Source: an uncultured Lachnospiraceae bacterium
Lineage (GTDB): Bacteria; Bacillota; Clostridia; Lachnospirales; Lachnospiraceae
Length of the DNA stretch: 64,000 nucleotides
Direction of reading: 5' to 3'
Assembly: GCA_902794825.1 (NCBI GenBank)
Contig: CADBIU010000014.1
Span: forward strand, 1 to 64,000
Part shown: piece by piece, positions 44,541 to 54,687 of the stretch
Numbering within the stretch: position 1 is the first letter of the stretch
Layout of the letters: each line of letters opens with the position of its first letter
Translations under genes and position numbers: made by a program
Notes under the pieces: generated by a model
The model's input: the letters and a program-made list of their open reading frames with translations, nothing else
The model's database searches: none
Told to the model about the DNA's origin: nothing

Positions 44541-45908
44541 ATGGATCTTTTTGATTATATGAGAGAGACAGAACAGGAGACGGAGGCTCCCCTCGCCGCG
44601 CGCCTTCGTCCGGTCAAGCTTGAAGAAGTGGTCGGACAACAGCATATTATCGGAAAGGGGAAACTCCTCTACAGAGCGATCAAAGCCGACAAGATAAGCA
44701 GCCTTATCTTCTATGGGCCTCCCGGGACCGGGAAAACGACTCTGGCAAAGGTCATCGCAAATGCGACAAAGTCGCAATTCCAGCAGATCAACGCGACGTC
44801 CGCGGGAAAAAAGGATATGGAGGCTGTGGTGAAAGAGGCGCAGGACAGGCGCGGCATGTACGGCCTTAAGACGATCCTGTTTATCGACGAGATACACCGT
44901 TTCAACAAATCACAGCAGGATTATCTGCTTCCTTTTGTGGAAGACGGTACTCTGACTCTGATCGGAGCGACCACTGAGAATCCGTATTTTGAAGTGAACG
45001 GAGCTCTTTTGTCCAGGTCGATGATCTTCGAACTCAAACCTCTCTCTTCGGAGGATATACTGGAACTTATACACAGAGCGGTGTATGATACAGAACGGGG
45101 AATGGGCGCGTATGACGCCGTGATCGAAGAAGACGCAGCCAGTTTCCTCGCCGAGATGTCCGGGGGAGACGCAAGACGTGCTCTCAACGCGATCGAACTC
45201 GGCGTCATGACCACTGACCGGGGCGAAGACGGAAAGATCCATCTTACCCTGGACGTGGTGAAAGAATGCATTCAGAAAAAGGCGACCCGCTATGACAAGA
45301 ACGGAGACAACCATTACGACACGATCTCCGCGTTTATAAAGAGTATGCGCGGGAGTGATCCCGACGCGGCAGTCTATTATCTGGCGCGTATGCTGGAGGC
45401 GGGAGAGGATCCCGTGTTCATCGCGCGCAGGATCATGATCTGCGCTTCCGAGGACGTAGGAAACGCTGATCCCAACGCTATTGCCGTAGCGGTAAACTGT
45501 TCGCTGGCCTGTGAGAGAATAGGAATGCCCGAGTCCCGGATCATTTTGGCCCAGGCGGCGGAATATGTCGCCACCTCGCCAAAGAGCAACACGGCGGTTG
45601 AATCAGTTACGGAAGCGGGCCGGATTGTGCGGGAGACGGGGAGCCTGCCGATCCCCGGATACCTTCAGGACGCCCATTACAAGGGAGCCCGGGGACTCGG
45701 AAGAGGGATCGGGTATCAGTACGCTCACGACTATGAACAGCATTACGCAGGCCAGCCCCTGCTCCCTGAGAAGCTGCGCGGAGAACGGCTTTATATGCCT
45801 TCAGGAAACGGCTATGAAAAGAAGATAAGGGAGCACATGGCCTCCCTGACAAAAGACAGCAGATATATAGAACCGGAACAACTCCTTAAGAGACCGGAGA
45901 AAGGGTGA
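44541..45908 (+). CDS. rarA: Replication-associated recombination ATPase RarA (MgsA)
   Basis: 455 residues. Clamp-loader-like AAA+ protein acting at stalled forks. Starts with RLRPVKLEEVVGQQHIIG, Walker A GPPGTGKTTLAK, Walker B ILFIDEIHRFNKSQQD, then the C-terminal tetramerisation domain with GSDPDAAVYYLARMLEAGEDP. Only 8 bases after glgP, so probably co-transcribed with it although unrelated in function. Confidence 0.96.
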   Translation: MDLFDYMRETEQETEAPLAARLRPVKLEEVVGQQHIIGKGKLLYRAIKADKISSLIFYGPPGTGKTTLAKVIANATKSQFQQINATSAGKKDMEAVVKEAQDRRGMYGLKTILFIDEIHRFNKSQQDYLLPFVEDGTLTLIGATTENPYFEVNGALLSRSMIFELKPLSSEDILELIHRAVYDTERGMGAYDAVIEEDAASFLAEMSGGDARRALNAIELGVMTTDRGEDGKIHLTLDVVKECIQKKATRYDKNGDNHYDTISAFIKSMRGSDPDAAVYYLARMLEAGEDPVFIARRIMICASEDVGNADPNAIAVAVNCSLACERIGMPESRIILAQAAEYVATSPKSNTAVESVTEAGRIVRETGSLPIPGYLQDAHYKGARGLGRGIGYQYAHDYEQHYAGQPLLPEKLRGERLYMPSGNGYEKKIREHMASLTKDSRYIEPEQLLKRPEKG

Positions 45909-45930
45909 GCCGGCCGGGGGCTCACTGCTT
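45906..45930 (+). terminator. Weak terminator-like hairpin after rarA
   Basis: GTGAGCC / GGCTCAC stem, 7-base loop, then TGCTTTT. The stem overlaps the rarA stop. Low confidence because the T tract is short. Confidence 0.4.
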
Positions 45931-45961
45931 TTGCCCGGCAGCGTAATTACGAGGAAGAACA

Positions 45962-46474
45962 ATGTCATCACCTCTTGCAATCTACAAACTGATCATATTG
46001 TACCTTCTGGATAAAGCGGACGGGGAGATCGCAATGGACAGACTCTCCTCTTTTCTGCTTGAAAAGGGATATGTCAATTTTTTGTCTTTGACGCAGACTT
46101 ACGCGGAGATCGAAAAGAGCGGACTCGTGCGCTCTAGAAATTCCGGAGACAGGTGTTTCTACCAGATCACGGCGGAAGGAAGGCAGACTCTGCGGATCTT
46201 CCGGTCGGATCTCGGCAGGGAGATCATTAAGCAGGCAGACGACTTCCTTAAAAGTGAAGGAGCGGCCCTGCGCAGCGAGCAGTCGGTGAGAGCGGACTGT
46301 ATTCCCGCCGAAAACGGTATGTACAATGTGGTACTTAAGGTCATGGAGAGAAACGATCCTGTTATGGAGATCAGGCTCCAGGTGCCTGATAAAGGACTTG
46401 CTGAAGAAATCTGCCGCAGATGGCCCGAGAAAAATGAGAAGATTTATAACTCACTGATTGAAAATTTATTTTGA
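45962..46474 (+). CDS. DUF4364 family protein
   Basis: 170 residues. Winged-helix-like N-terminal half (LAIYKLIILYLLDKADGEI, FYQITAEGRQTL) and a beta-rich C-terminal half. The family is common in Clostridia and has no known function; the fold suggests nucleic-acid or regulatory work. Ribosome site GAGGAAGAA. rho follows after 171 bases. Confidence 0.85.
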   Translation: MSSPLAIYKLIILYLLDKADGEIAMDRLSSFLLEKGYVNFLSLTQTYAEIEKSGLVRSRNSGDRCFYQITAEGRQTLRIFRSDLGREIIKQADDFLKSEGAALRSEQSVRADCIPAENGMYNVVLKVMERNDPVMEIRLQVPDKGLAEEICRRWPEKNEKIYNSLIENLF

Positions 46475-46645
46475 TAGGCTTACAATGTATTCGATAATTC
46501 TAACAGGCAGCGTAATCTGTCCGTATCATGCGATAGTCTGCAGTCATTACTCCAATTAAGAATTAAATTCAGAATTAGTTTTTACCGCGATAGTCCGGCT
46601 ATGTCTGAGCCGGTTCATGCATATCTATATATCTAAAGGAGAATC

Positions 46646-48013
46646 ATGACGAAAGAAAGATATGAATCCCTGGCACTTCAGAATCTCAAAGAAATTGCCA
46701 AAAACAGAGGAATGAAGAAGATCTCCACACTCAAGAAGGCGGAGCTAATTGAAGCCCTGCTCAAGAAGGACGAGGAGGACGCGATAGCGCTCGCGGCGCA
46801 GAACGGCGGCCGTATTCCCAAGACTGAACAGAAGAAGCCCGACGCGCCGATCATCCACAAAAATGAGTTTGCCAGTGAGCTTGACAGCGGGCAGATGGCA
46901 AACGGAATTCTGGAAGTCATGGCTGACGGATACGGCTTTATCAGATGCGCAAATTATCTGCCCGGCGACAATGATATTTATGTGGCGCCCAGTCAGATCA
47001 GGAGGTTTGGCCTCAAGACGGGAGATATCGTCAGAGGTAATATCAGAGTCAAGACCCAGGGAGAGAAATTCGGCGCGCTCCTGTTTGTCAAATCTGTCAA
47101 CGGAATGAAGCCTGAGGAGGCAACGAAGCGCTATAATTTTGAGGATATGACCCCGATCTTTCCTGATGACAGGATCCGCCTTGAAAAGCCCGGCGCAGGC
47201 ATATCCATGAGGGTCATGGACCTTCTAAGTCCCGTAGGAAAGGGGCAGAGAGGCATGATCGTATCTCCCCCTAAGGCCGGTAAGACGACTCTCATGAAAG
47301 AAGTCGCGAAGTCCGTCAAAGCCAACAATCCGGAGATCCACCTGATCATCCTGCTTATAGACGAGCGTCCCGAGGAAGTTACGGACATCAAAGAGGCTAT
47401 AGAGGGGCCGAATGTGGAAGTGATCTATTCGACCTTCGACGAGCTTCCCGAGCATCACAAGAGAGTCTCCGAGATGGTCATTGAGAGGGCCAAGAGACTT
47501 GTTGAACACAAAAAGGACGTTATGATCCTTCTGGACAGCATCACGAGGCTGACCCGCGCGTACAACCTCACGGAGCCTTCCAGCGGCAGAACGCTGTCCG
47601 GCGGCCTTGATCCGGCGGCGCTTCATATGCCCAAGAGATTTTTCGGAGCGGCCCGCAACATGAGAGAGGGCGGAAGCCTCACTATTCTCGCCACGGCTCT
47701 CATCGAGACGGGAAGCAAGATGGACGAAGTTGTCTATGAGGAATTTAAAGGTACGGGCAACATGGAAATGGTGCTGGACCGCAAGCTGTCCGAGCGCAGG
47801 ATCTTTCCGGCCATCGATATGCAGCGCTCCAGTACAAGAAGAGACGATCTTCTTCTTACGCCTGATGAACTCGAAGCGATCAACATGATCAGAAGGGCTT
47901 TCAACGGAGTAAAATCGGAGGAGTCAGTGAACCAGGTACTCGACCTTTTTGCCAAGACGAGAAATAACGGAGAGTTCGTGAGCATCGTAAAGAAACAGAA
48001 GTGGTTTTTCTGA
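46646..48013 (+). CDS. rho: Transcription termination factor Rho
   Basis: 455 residues. N-terminal Rho_N/SAP-like helices, a lysine-rich linker, the cold-shock RNA-binding domain (about 85-160, [15 protein letters not shown]), then the RecA-like ATPase with [26 protein letters not shown], and [18 protein letters not shown] C-terminal segments. Hexameric RNA helicase ending transcription. The 171-base leader carries a CCGGCT / AGCCGG hairpin (46595-46613) and a repeated GCGATAGTC, perhaps linked to self-control. Confidence 0.97.
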   Translation: MTKERYESLALQNLKEIAKNRGMKKISTLKKAELIEALLKKDEEDAIALAAQNGGRIPKTEQKKPDAPIIHKNEFASELDSGQMANGILEVMADGYGFIRCANYLPGDNDIYVAPSQIRRFGLKTGDIVRGNIRVKTQGEKFGALLFVKSVNGMKPEEATKRYNFEDMTPIFPDDRIRLEKPGAGISMRVMDLLSPVGKGQRGMIVSPPKAGKTTLMKEVAKSVKANNPEIHLIILLIDERPEEVTDIKEAIEGPNVEVIYSTFDELPEHHKRVSEMVIERAKRLVEHKKDVMILLDSITRLTRAYNLTEPSSGRTLSGGLDPAALHMPKRFFGAARNMREGGSLTILATALIETGSKMDEVVYEEFKGTGNMEMVLDRKLSERRIFPAIDMQRSSTRRDDLLLTPDELEAINMIRRAFNGVKSEESVNQVLDLFAKTRNNGEFVSIVKKQKWFF

Positions 48014-48078
48014 TCGCTGACAGAAGTGATCATTTCATAGTGTAATCGTCAAAATGTCTTTTAAAAGGGGGTTAGATA

Positions 48079-49605
48079 ATGGATAGAAGATGCGGTGTAC
48101 TGCTTCCGGTGGCAAGCCTTCCCTCCCGCTACGGGATCGGATGCTTTTCTAAAGAGGCGTATGAATTTGTGGATTTTCTGGCGGATTCAGGCCAGTCATA
48201 CTGGCAGATCCTGCCGCTCGGACAGACAGGTTACGGGGATTCTCCATACCAGTCTTTCTCAACATTTGCAGGTAATCCGTATTTCATAGACCCCGAGGCA
48301 CTGATCGAGGCGGGTTATATTGACAAAAAAACCGCGGATCAGTTTGATTTTGGAAAAGAGCCCCGGACTGTAGACTATGAGAAAATCTACCGGAACAGAT
48401 ATACCCTGCTTCGCAAAGCGTATGCAAACAGCCCTTTCTGCCAGAATCCAACGGGCAAATGGGCAGAAGACACCTTCGAAGATGACAGGAGAGCCTTCGA
48501 GGATTTCAGATGGGACAACTCGGAATGGCTTCCCGATTACGCGCTGTTCAGTGCGGTGAAGGAGTATTTTGACGGAGACATGTTTACATTGTGGCCCGAA
48601 GATATCCGCCTTCGAAGAGCGGCTGCCATGGACAGTTACAGAATTAAACTCGACGAGGAGATCAGGTTCTACGAGTTCCTGCAGTTCCTCTTCGCGAAAC
48701 AGTGGAAAGAGCTCAAGGAATACGCCAACGGTAAGGGCATCAGGATCATCGGCGATATTCCGATCTATGTGGCCTTTGACAGCGCGGATACATGGAGTCA
48801 TCCGGAACTGTTTGAATTTGACGAAAACGGATTTCCTACCGTCGTTGCCGGTGTGCCTCCGGACTCTTTTTCCGCTACCGGACAGCTGTGGGGCAATCCG
48901 ATTTACCGCTGGAAGTATCACAAGGCCACAGGTTACGACTGGTGGATCAAAAGACTTGAGCATGTCTTCAAACTCTACGACGTTATAAGGATCGATCACT
49001 TCAGAGGATTTGACGAGTTCTGGGCAGTCCCCTACGGCGATCAGGATGCCTTGGGAGGTAAATGGAAAAAAGGCCCCGGTTATTCACTGTTTGCAGCGAT
49101 GAAGCAGAAACTGGGAGAGAAAGAGATCATCGCGGAGGATCTTGGATATCTCACGAAATCTGTGCTAAGGCTTGTGAAGCGCACAGGGTTCCCGGGGATG
49201 AAAGTATTGCAGTTCGCATTTGAAAGTGACGCGGACAATACTTATCTGCCTCACAACTATACCAGCAACGCGGTCGTATATACCGGTACCCATGACAACG
49301 ATACTACAAGAGGCTGGTACATCGCTTCAGATGAGAAGCAGCTGGAGTTCATCAATAAGTACGCGGACATTCGCTGCAGCCAGACTGCTACATGGGACCT
49401 GATCAGGCTGGCCATGCAGAGCGTAGCGGACACCGCGATCATCCCGATCCAGGATTATCTTGATATCGGTTCTGACGGAAGGATAAATACCCCTTCTACT
49501 CTGGGCGGAAACTGGTCCTGGAGACTGCTTCCGGAAGAACTCACGGATGATCTGGCAGCGAGAATGAAAGAATTTGCCCAAATATACGGAAGAATAAGCA
49601 AATAA
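48079..49605 (+). CDS. malQ: 4-alpha-glucanotransferase (GH77)
   Basis: 508 residues, standard length. Transfers alpha-1,4-glucan segments between maltodextrins. Signature parts: GVLLPVASLPSRYGIG, LPLGQTGYGDSPYQ, the nucleophile Asp in IRIDHFRGF, Glu in IIAEDLGYL and Asp in TGTHDNDTT. Ribosome site AAAAGGGGG. Works with GlgP on glycogen and maltodextrin. Confidence 0.97.
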   Translation: MDRRCGVLLPVASLPSRYGIGCFSKEAYEFVDFLADSGQSYWQILPLGQTGYGDSPYQSFSTFAGNPYFIDPEALIEAGYIDKKTADQFDFGKEPRTVDYEKIYRNRYTLLRKAYANSPFCQNPTGKWAEDTFEDDRRAFEDFRWDNSEWLPDYALFSAVKEYFDGDMFTLWPEDIRLRRAAAMDSYRIKLDEEIRFYEFLQFLFAKQWKELKEYANGKGIRIIGDIPIYVAFDSADTWSHPELFEFDENGFPTVVAGVPPDSFSATGQLWGNPIYRWKYHKATGYDWWIKRLEHVFKLYDVIRIDHFRGFDEFWAVPYGDQDALGGKWKKGPGYSLFAAMKQKLGEKEIIAEDLGYLTKSVLRLVKRTGFPGMKVLQFAFESDADNTYLPHNYTSNAVVYTGTHDNDTTRGWYIASDEKQLEFINKYADIRCSQTATWDLIRLAMQSVADTAIIPIQDYLDIGSDGRINTPSTLGGNWSWRLLPEELTDDLAARMKEFAQIYGRISK

Positions 49606-49617
49606 ACAGTTTTCATG

Positions 49618-49647
49618 TTGGAATTTTGCAAACTGTTATGATATAAT
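49618..49647 (+). promoter_or_regulatory. Promoter of trigger factor
   Basis: TTGGAA (49618-49623), 18-base spacer, and an extended -10 TGATATAAT ending at 49647. The gene begins 40 bases later with an AGGAGG site. Confidence 0.6.
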
Positions 49648-49687
49648 GTACCGCAATTGTGTAAATCAGACAGGAGGATAGTAGTCA

Positions 49688-50980
49688 ATGAGCGTAGCGG
49701 TTGAAAAACTGGAAAAAAGTATGGCGAAACTTACTATTGAAGTAAGCGCCGAAGATTTTGATAAAGCAATTAACAAGGTATATCTCAAGCAGAGAGCCCG
49801 GATCAATGTGCCCGGATTTCGCAAGGGCAAGGCGCCCAGGAAGCTGATCGAGCAGATGTACGGCACCGGCGTATTCCTTGAGGATGCCATTAATGATACG
49901 ATCAACAGCACTTATCCTGAGGCGGCGCAGGGATGCGAGATCTCAAACGAAATCTCTTCCAACCCTGACATCGAGCTTGTGCAGGCAGAAGCCGGCAAGC
50001 CGCTGATCTATACAGCTACTGTAGCTGTTAAGCCTCCGGTAGGTCTTGGCAAATACAAGGGAGTCGAAGTTGAGAAGACCGACGTGACCGTATCCGATGA
50101 GGAAGTTGATGCCGAGCTCGCCGCAGAGCAGGAGAAGAATGCTTCTTATAACGAGATCACCGACAGACCGGTTGCAGACGGCGACAAGATCAACCTCAAC
50201 TTTGAGGGATTTGTCGACGGCGTCGCATTTGAAGGCGGAAAGGGAGAGGACTATCCTCTGACCATCGGCTCCGGTTCCTTCATCCCCGGCTTCGAAGAGC
50301 AGCTGGTGGGAGCAGAGATCGGCAAAGAGATCGAAGTTAACGTCACTTTCCCTGAGAACTATCAGTCAGCTGAGCTGGCAGGCAAGCCCGCTGTGTTCAA
50401 GTGCACAGTCCTCAAGATCACCGAGAAGGTTCTCCCTGAACTGAACGATGAGTTCGCGGATGATGTCTCTGAGTTCTCTACTCTTGAAGAGTACAAAGCC
50501 GACATCCGCAAGAACCTCGAGGTTAAGAAGGAAGAGAAGGCGAGAACAGAGAAGGAGAATAAGGTGATCGACGCGATCATCGCTGATTCCGAGATCGAGA
50601 TCCCCGAGCCTATGCTCAAGGCTCAGCAGGAGCAGATCGTAGATGAGTTCGCGCAGAGACTTCAGTCCCAGGGACTTAATATCGATCAGTACTTCTCCTA
50701 TATCGGCGGAAGCAGAGAGAAGATGATGGAAGAAGTCAAGGACCAGGCCGACAAGCGCATCCGCACACGTCTTGTGCTGGAAGAGATCGTCAAGGCTGAG
50801 AATATCGTCGCTACCGACGAGGACTTCGAAGTCGAACTGGGCAAGCTCGCGGAAGCATACGGCACAGACCTCGACACGATCAAGAAGATCTTCGAGGGAA
50901 GAGAGAAAGACAGAATGATGGAGGATATCGCTGTTCAGAAAGCTGTTTCCTTTGTCGCTGACAATGCTGTAGAAAAGTAA
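49688..50980 (+). CDS. tig: Trigger factor (ribosome-associated chaperone and prolyl isomerase)
   Basis: 430 residues. N-terminal ribosome-binding domain with the GFRKGKAPRKL signature, central FKBP-type prolyl isomerase domain (about 155-245, DGDKINLNFEGFVDG), and long helical C-terminal arms. Binds nascent chains. Leads the tig-clpP-clpX cluster. Codon bias is typical of a highly expressed gene. Confidence 0.97.
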   Translation: MSVAVEKLEKSMAKLTIEVSAEDFDKAINKVYLKQRARINVPGFRKGKAPRKLIEQMYGTGVFLEDAINDTINSTYPEAAQGCEISNEISSNPDIELVQAEAGKPLIYTATVAVKPPVGLGKYKGVEVEKTDVTVSDEEVDAELAAEQEKNASYNEITDRPVADGDKINLNFEGFVDGVAFEGGKGEDYPLTIGSGSFIPGFEEQLVGAEIGKEIEVNVTFPENYQSAELAGKPAVFKCTVLKITEKVLPELNDEFADDVSEFSTLEEYKADIRKNLEVKKEEKARTEKENKVIDAIIADSEIEIPEPMLKAQQEQIVDEFAQRLQSQGLNIDQYFSYIGGSREKMMEEVKDQADKRIRTRLVLEEIVKAENIVATDEDFEVELGKLAEAYGTDLDTIKKIFEGREKDRMMEDIAVQKAVSFVADNAVEK

Positions 50981-50986
50981 TTGGAT

Positions 50987-51016
50987 GGCGGAGCGCAGGA
51001 AATAATGCGCTCCGCC
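50987..51016 (+). other. Strong hairpin between tig and clpP
   Basis: GGCGGAGCGCA / TGCGCTCCGCC, 11-bp perfect stem with an 8-base loop but no T tract. More likely an mRNA-stability or processing element than a terminator. Confidence 0.55.
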
Positions 51017-51077
51017 AATGTAGATTAAGAGGCAGGCAATCTGGTCAGTTTTCGCAATTGAAGATCGGAGTTAGAAA

Positions 51078-51683
51078 ATGGCAAATTTTATCCCTTATGT
51101 AATTGAACAGACAGGCACGGGAGAGCGTTCCTACGATATTTTCTCCCGCCTGCTCAAAGAGAGGATCATCTTCTTAGGTGATCAGGTGACGGACGCGTCC
51201 GCGGAACTCATAGTGGCGCAGATGCTCTTCCTTGAGGGAGAGGATCCGGATAAGGACATTCAGTTCTATATCAACAGCCCCGGCGGCTCCATTTCCGCAG
51301 GTATGGCGATCTATGACACAATGCAGTTTGTAAAATGCGATGTATCAACGATCTGCGTGGGCATGGCGGCCAGCATGGGATCTTTCCTTCTGGCGGGCGG
51401 AACAAAGGGAAAGAGATATTCTCTTCCTCACTCGGAGATCCTGATCCATCAGCCGCTGGGCGGAACAGAAGGCCAGGCGTCCGATATCGCTATCCAGGCG
51501 GCGCATATGGCTGCGATCAAGGAGAGAATGAACAGACTCCTCGCGCAGAATACAGGCCAGCCTTACGAGAAGATCGTGAAGGATACTGACAGAGATAACT
51601 GGATGACGCCCGAACAGGCCCTGGAATACGGCCTGATCGACAGGATCTATACAACCCGCAAGGAGATTACTGATGGCAGATAA
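51078..51683 (+). CDS. clpP: ATP-dependent Clp protease proteolytic subunit
   Basis: 201 residues. Tetradecameric serine protease. Catalytic Ser99 (GMAASMGSF), His124 (ILIHQP) and an Asp near 171-173 (DTDRDNW) are present, as is [11 protein letters not shown]. Overlaps clpX by 11 bases. Confidence 0.98.
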   Translation: MANFIPYVIEQTGTGERSYDIFSRLLKERIIFLGDQVTDASAELIVAQMLFLEGEDPDKDIQFYINSPGGSISAGMAIYDTMQFVKCDVSTICVGMAASMGSFLLAGGTKGKRYSLPHSEILIHQPLGGTEGQASDIAIQAAHMAAIKERMNRLLAQNTGQPYEKIVKDTDRDNWMTPEQALEYGLIDRIYTTRKEITDGR

Positions 51684-52968
51684 GACGAAGATGCAGCCGC
51701 GCAGATGCTCTTTCTGCAACAGGACCGAGAATCAGGTTTCCAAACTGATCGCCGGACCTGAGGGAGTTTATATCTGCGATGAATGCGTTGCGATCTGTGC
51801 CGATATCATCGACGAGTCCATTGAGGAGGAGGATTACTCCGTAAACGATCCCGCCGTGGACGGGATCAACCTTCTCAAACCGGCTGAGATCAAGACTTTC
51901 CTCGACGATTATGTGATCGGGCAGGACGAAGCCAAGAAGACGCTCTCGGTTGCCGTTTACAATCACTATAAACGAGTCAGGCACAAATCCGGTATCGGCG
52001 AGGACGACGGCGTAGAGCTTCAGAAGAGCAACATTCTGATGCTGGGACCCACCGGATCAGGTAAGACCTATCTGGCCCAGACGCTTGCTAAGATCATCAA
52101 TGTTCCTTTCGCGATTGCCGACGCCACGACGCTTACAGAAGCGGGATATGTCGGCGAGGACGTTGAGAATATTCTTCTCAAACTGATCCAGGCGGCCGAT
52201 TATAACATTGAAAGAGCACAGCTCGGCATCATTTATATTGATGAAATTGACAAAATATCGAAGAAGGGCGAGAACGTCTCCATTACAAGAGACGTCTCCG
52301 GCGAAGGCGTCCAGCAGGCTCTCCTCAAGATCATCGAGGGCACGAACGCATCGGTTCCCCCTCAGGGAGGCCGCAAACATCCCCAGCAGGAGCTCATCCA
52401 GATCGACACGACGAATATTCTCTTCATCGTGGGAGGCGCATTTGACGGACTCGATAAGATCATTAATGCCAGGATAGGCAAGAGAGCCATGGGCTTTCAC
52501 GCCAACGTTGAGGGGCATGACTCCAAGAAACTGGATGAAACCCTCAGCCAGGTCCTTCCGCAGGATCTTGTAAAGTTCGGACTGATCCCCGAGTTTATCG
52601 GACGTGTTCCGGTGGTCACTACTTTGAACGAACTGGACAGGGAAGCCCTGATCAGGATCCTCAGAGAGCCCAAGAACGCCCTTAGCAAGCAGTATAAGAA
52701 ACTGTTTGCCTATGATGATGTTAAGCTTTCCTTTGAGGACGACGCGCTTGAGGCGATCGCCGATCTCGCTGTTGAGCGCAAGACCGGCGCGAGAGGACTT
52801 CGCTCGATCATGGAGAAGGTCATGATGGACGTAATGTTCACCATTCCTTCCGATAAGACCATCAAAGAATGCGTCATCACGAAAGGATCCGTCCTGGACG
52901 GAGAGCCTCCCAGAGTCATCAGGGAGACACCCGAGATTAAGACGATCGACCTGCTCGAGGCGAAATGA
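51673..52968 (+). CDS. clpX: Clp protease ATPase subunit ClpX
   Basis: 431 residues. N-terminal zinc domain ([11 protein letters not shown] and CDECVAIC), AAA+ core with Walker [13 protein letters not shown] and Walker [11 protein letters not shown], pore loop region and IGF-type ClpP contact. Unfolds substrates for ClpP. Start lies inside the end of clpP, with AAGGAG upstream. Confidence 0.98.
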   Translation: MADKTKMQPRRCSFCNRTENQVSKLIAGPEGVYICDECVAICADIIDESIEEEDYSVNDPAVDGINLLKPAEIKTFLDDYVIGQDEAKKTLSVAVYNHYKRVRHKSGIGEDDGVELQKSNILMLGPTGSGKTYLAQTLAKIINVPFAIADATTLTEAGYVGEDVENILLKLIQAADYNIERAQLGIIYIDEIDKISKKGENVSITRDVSGEGVQQALLKIIEGTNASVPPQGGRKHPQQELIQIDTTNILFIVGGAFDGLDKIINARIGKRAMGFHANVEGHDSKKLDETLSQVLPQDLVKFGLIPEFIGRVPVVTTLNELDREALIRILREPKNALSKQYKKLFAYDDVKLSFEDDALEAIADLAVERKTGARGLRSIMEKVMMDVMFTIPSDKTIKECVITKGSVLDGEPPRVIRETPEIKTIDLLEAK

Positions 52969-52995
52969 TCGCAGGCAGCATATGGTGAATGACCG

Positions 52996-53033
52996 GATAT
53001 CGCTTCCGCAAGATCTGCGGGAGCGATATCTTT
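52996..53033 (+). terminator. Hairpin after clpX, possible terminator
   Basis: 15-bp stem GATATCGCTTCCGCA / TGCGGGAGCGATATC with one T-G wobble and a 5-base loop, then only TTTAT. Termination may be partial. Confidence 0.55.
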
Positions 53034-53066
53034 ATACAGATATTATGATTGCAGAAAGGGATAAGT

Positions 53067-53687
53067 ATGATCATCAAAACAGTAAACCTCGAGACAGTGT
53101 GCGGTATCACAAGCAAGCTGCCTGAGAATACAAAACCCGAGTTTGCTTTCGCGGGAAAGAGCAATGTGGGAAAATCGACACTGATCAATGCCCTCATGAA
53201 CCGTAAATCGTACGCGAGGACCAGTTCTACGCCCGGAAAGACGCAGACGATCAACTACTACAATGTAAACGATGAGTTCTATCTTGTAGACCTGCCCGGG
53301 TACGGCTATGCGACGGCAGGAGTAAAGGTCAAACAGCAATGGGGGAAGATGATCGAGAATTATCTTCACACCAGCAGAAAGCTTGACGCGGTATTTCTTC
53401 TTGTCGATATCAGACATGAGCCCTCGGAAAATGACGTGATGATGTTCGACTGGGTGCTGGCGGCAGGATTTACGCCGTATATAGTAGCGACCAAATCCGA
53501 CAAGATCAAGAGAAGCCAGATCGCAAAGCAGACTGCAATGATCCGAAGGACCATTAAGGATAAGAGCAGAGTCAGCCACGACGTCAGCTTCGAAGTGATC
53601 CCTTTTTCCGGTCTGAATAAGGCCGGAAGAGAAGATATTTACAATATCATCGATGGCTTTCTCACGAAAGAGAATGATATGGTATAA
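53067..53687 (+). CDS. engB: Ribosome-assembly GTPase EngB (YsxC)
   Basis: 206 residues from ATG 53067 (AGAAAGGG upstream). P-loop GKSNVGKSTLIN, switch TSSTPGKTQTIN, DLPGYGYA and TKSD, the EngB order. Helps 50S subunit maturation. In many Firmicutes lon sits between clpX and engB; it is absent here. Confidence 0.96.
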   Translation: MIIKTVNLETVCGITSKLPENTKPEFAFAGKSNVGKSTLINALMNRKSYARTSSTPGKTQTINYYNVNDEFYLVDLPGYGYATAGVKVKQQWGKMIENYLHTSRKLDAVFLLVDIRHEPSENDVMMFDWVLAAGFTPYIVATKSDKIKRSQIAKQTAMIRRTIKDKSRVSHDVSFEVIPFSGLNKAGREDIYNIIDGFLTKENDMV

Positions 53688-53723
53688 TCTTATAAGATTG
53701 AGAAATGACAGGAGGGAAAGCTT

Positions 53724-54545
53724 ATGGGAAACAATCTGAAAAGTTTTAGGACCGACCGCATTATATTTGCCGCGGGAGCTATTGTTCTCGGCGTTGTTCT
53801 GCTGGTATGGCCGTCCACGAGCCTTCTGATCATGGGAAAGTGTATCGGGGCTTTACTGGCCGCGGGAGGCCTGGCAGCGGCTTTCATGTTCTTTAGAAAC
53901 CATGAGTCCGCGATGAAGTCGATCCTTCTGATCATGGCGGCGGTGATGCTGATCTGCGGCGTTGTTATTTTTTTGCATCCGGACGACCTGGTCAGGCTGA
54001 TCCCGACGATCATGGGTATCCTGGTCCTTATCAGCGGACTGATCAATCTTGGGGAGACATTCATGCTGACCCGCAGCAAATACAATAAATGGTGGGCTTC
54101 ACTTATTGTTGCGATCGCGACGATCGCGGCGGGGATCTTCCTCATCAGAAACGCATTTAATCTGGCTTCGCTCATAACAAGGATTGCCGGCGGTATCCTG
54201 ATCTTTGACGGAATCTCCGATCTCTGGGTGATCTCAAGGGTCTCTAAAGCTCACAAAGAAATGGAAGTCGAAGCGACAGCAGTCGATGTGGAAGCAGCAG
54301 TGACAGAGCAGGCGGAAGCTCCGGCAGAGAACGCCGGCAGCGGAAACGAGGCGCCGGCTGCCGAGGAGAGCGCTGTTCATCAGCCTCCGGCAGAAGCAGA
54401 TCCTGTTCAGTCCTCGGCGGATCCTGCGGAGAGCAGCGTTGTCCCTGAGTATATGGAACAGACCGAGCAGGACACTGATTTCTCTTCATTCGCAGGAAGT
54501 GATGACCCGAAGGACAAGCAGGATGAGGAAAAAGCGGCGGAATAA
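53724..54545 (+). CDS. DUF308 (HdeD-like) membrane protein with acidic tail
   Basis: 273 residues. The first 175 hold about six membrane helices with the DUF308 repeat pattern (IIFAAGAIVLGVVLLVWPSTSL, GGILIFDGISDLWVI). The last 95 residues are rich in Ala, Glu and Pro and probably disordered in the cytoplasm. Function unknown; acid-resistance HdeD is a distant relative. Ribosome site AGGAGGG. Confidence 0.85.
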   Translation: MGNNLKSFRTDRIIFAAGAIVLGVVLLVWPSTSLLIMGKCIGALLAAGGLAAAFMFFRNHESAMKSILLIMAAVMLICGVVIFLHPDDLVRLIPTIMGILVLISGLINLGETFMLTRSKYNKWWASLIVAIATIAAGIFLIRNAFNLASLITRIAGGILIFDGISDLWVISRVSKAHKEMEVEATAVDVEAAVTEQAEAPAENAGSGNEAPAAEESAVHQPPAEADPVQSSADPAESSVVPEYMEQTEQDTDFSSFAGSDDPKDKQDEEKAAE

Positions 54546-54574
54546 TACGCCGGACTGACAGAATTTTCAAATAA

Positions 54575-54608
54575 AAAGAACGCCTTCATATTTTGGCGTT
54601 CTTTTTTT
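54575..54608 (+). terminator. Rho-independent terminator
   Basis: AAAGAACGCC / GGCGTTCTTT, 10-bp stem, 10-base loop, T7. Confidence 0.9.
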
Positions 54609-54618
54609 AAAATTCTTC

Positions 54619-54646
54619 TTGACATAGGGATTGCATATGTTATAGT
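54619..54646 (+). promoter_or_regulatory. Promoter of clpB
   Basis: Perfect TTGACA (54619-54624), 16-base spacer, TATAGT (54641-54646). No CIRCE inverted repeat and no CtsR heptad pair is visible around it. Confidence 0.65.
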
Positions 54647-54687
54647 AGTTATAGAACAACAAAAACATCAGGCAAGGAGGACTATGC

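Noticed and set aside
46475..46645. tRNA or structured RNA gene before rho
   Set aside because: No cloverleaf or T-loop sequence; only a short hairpin and a short repeat.
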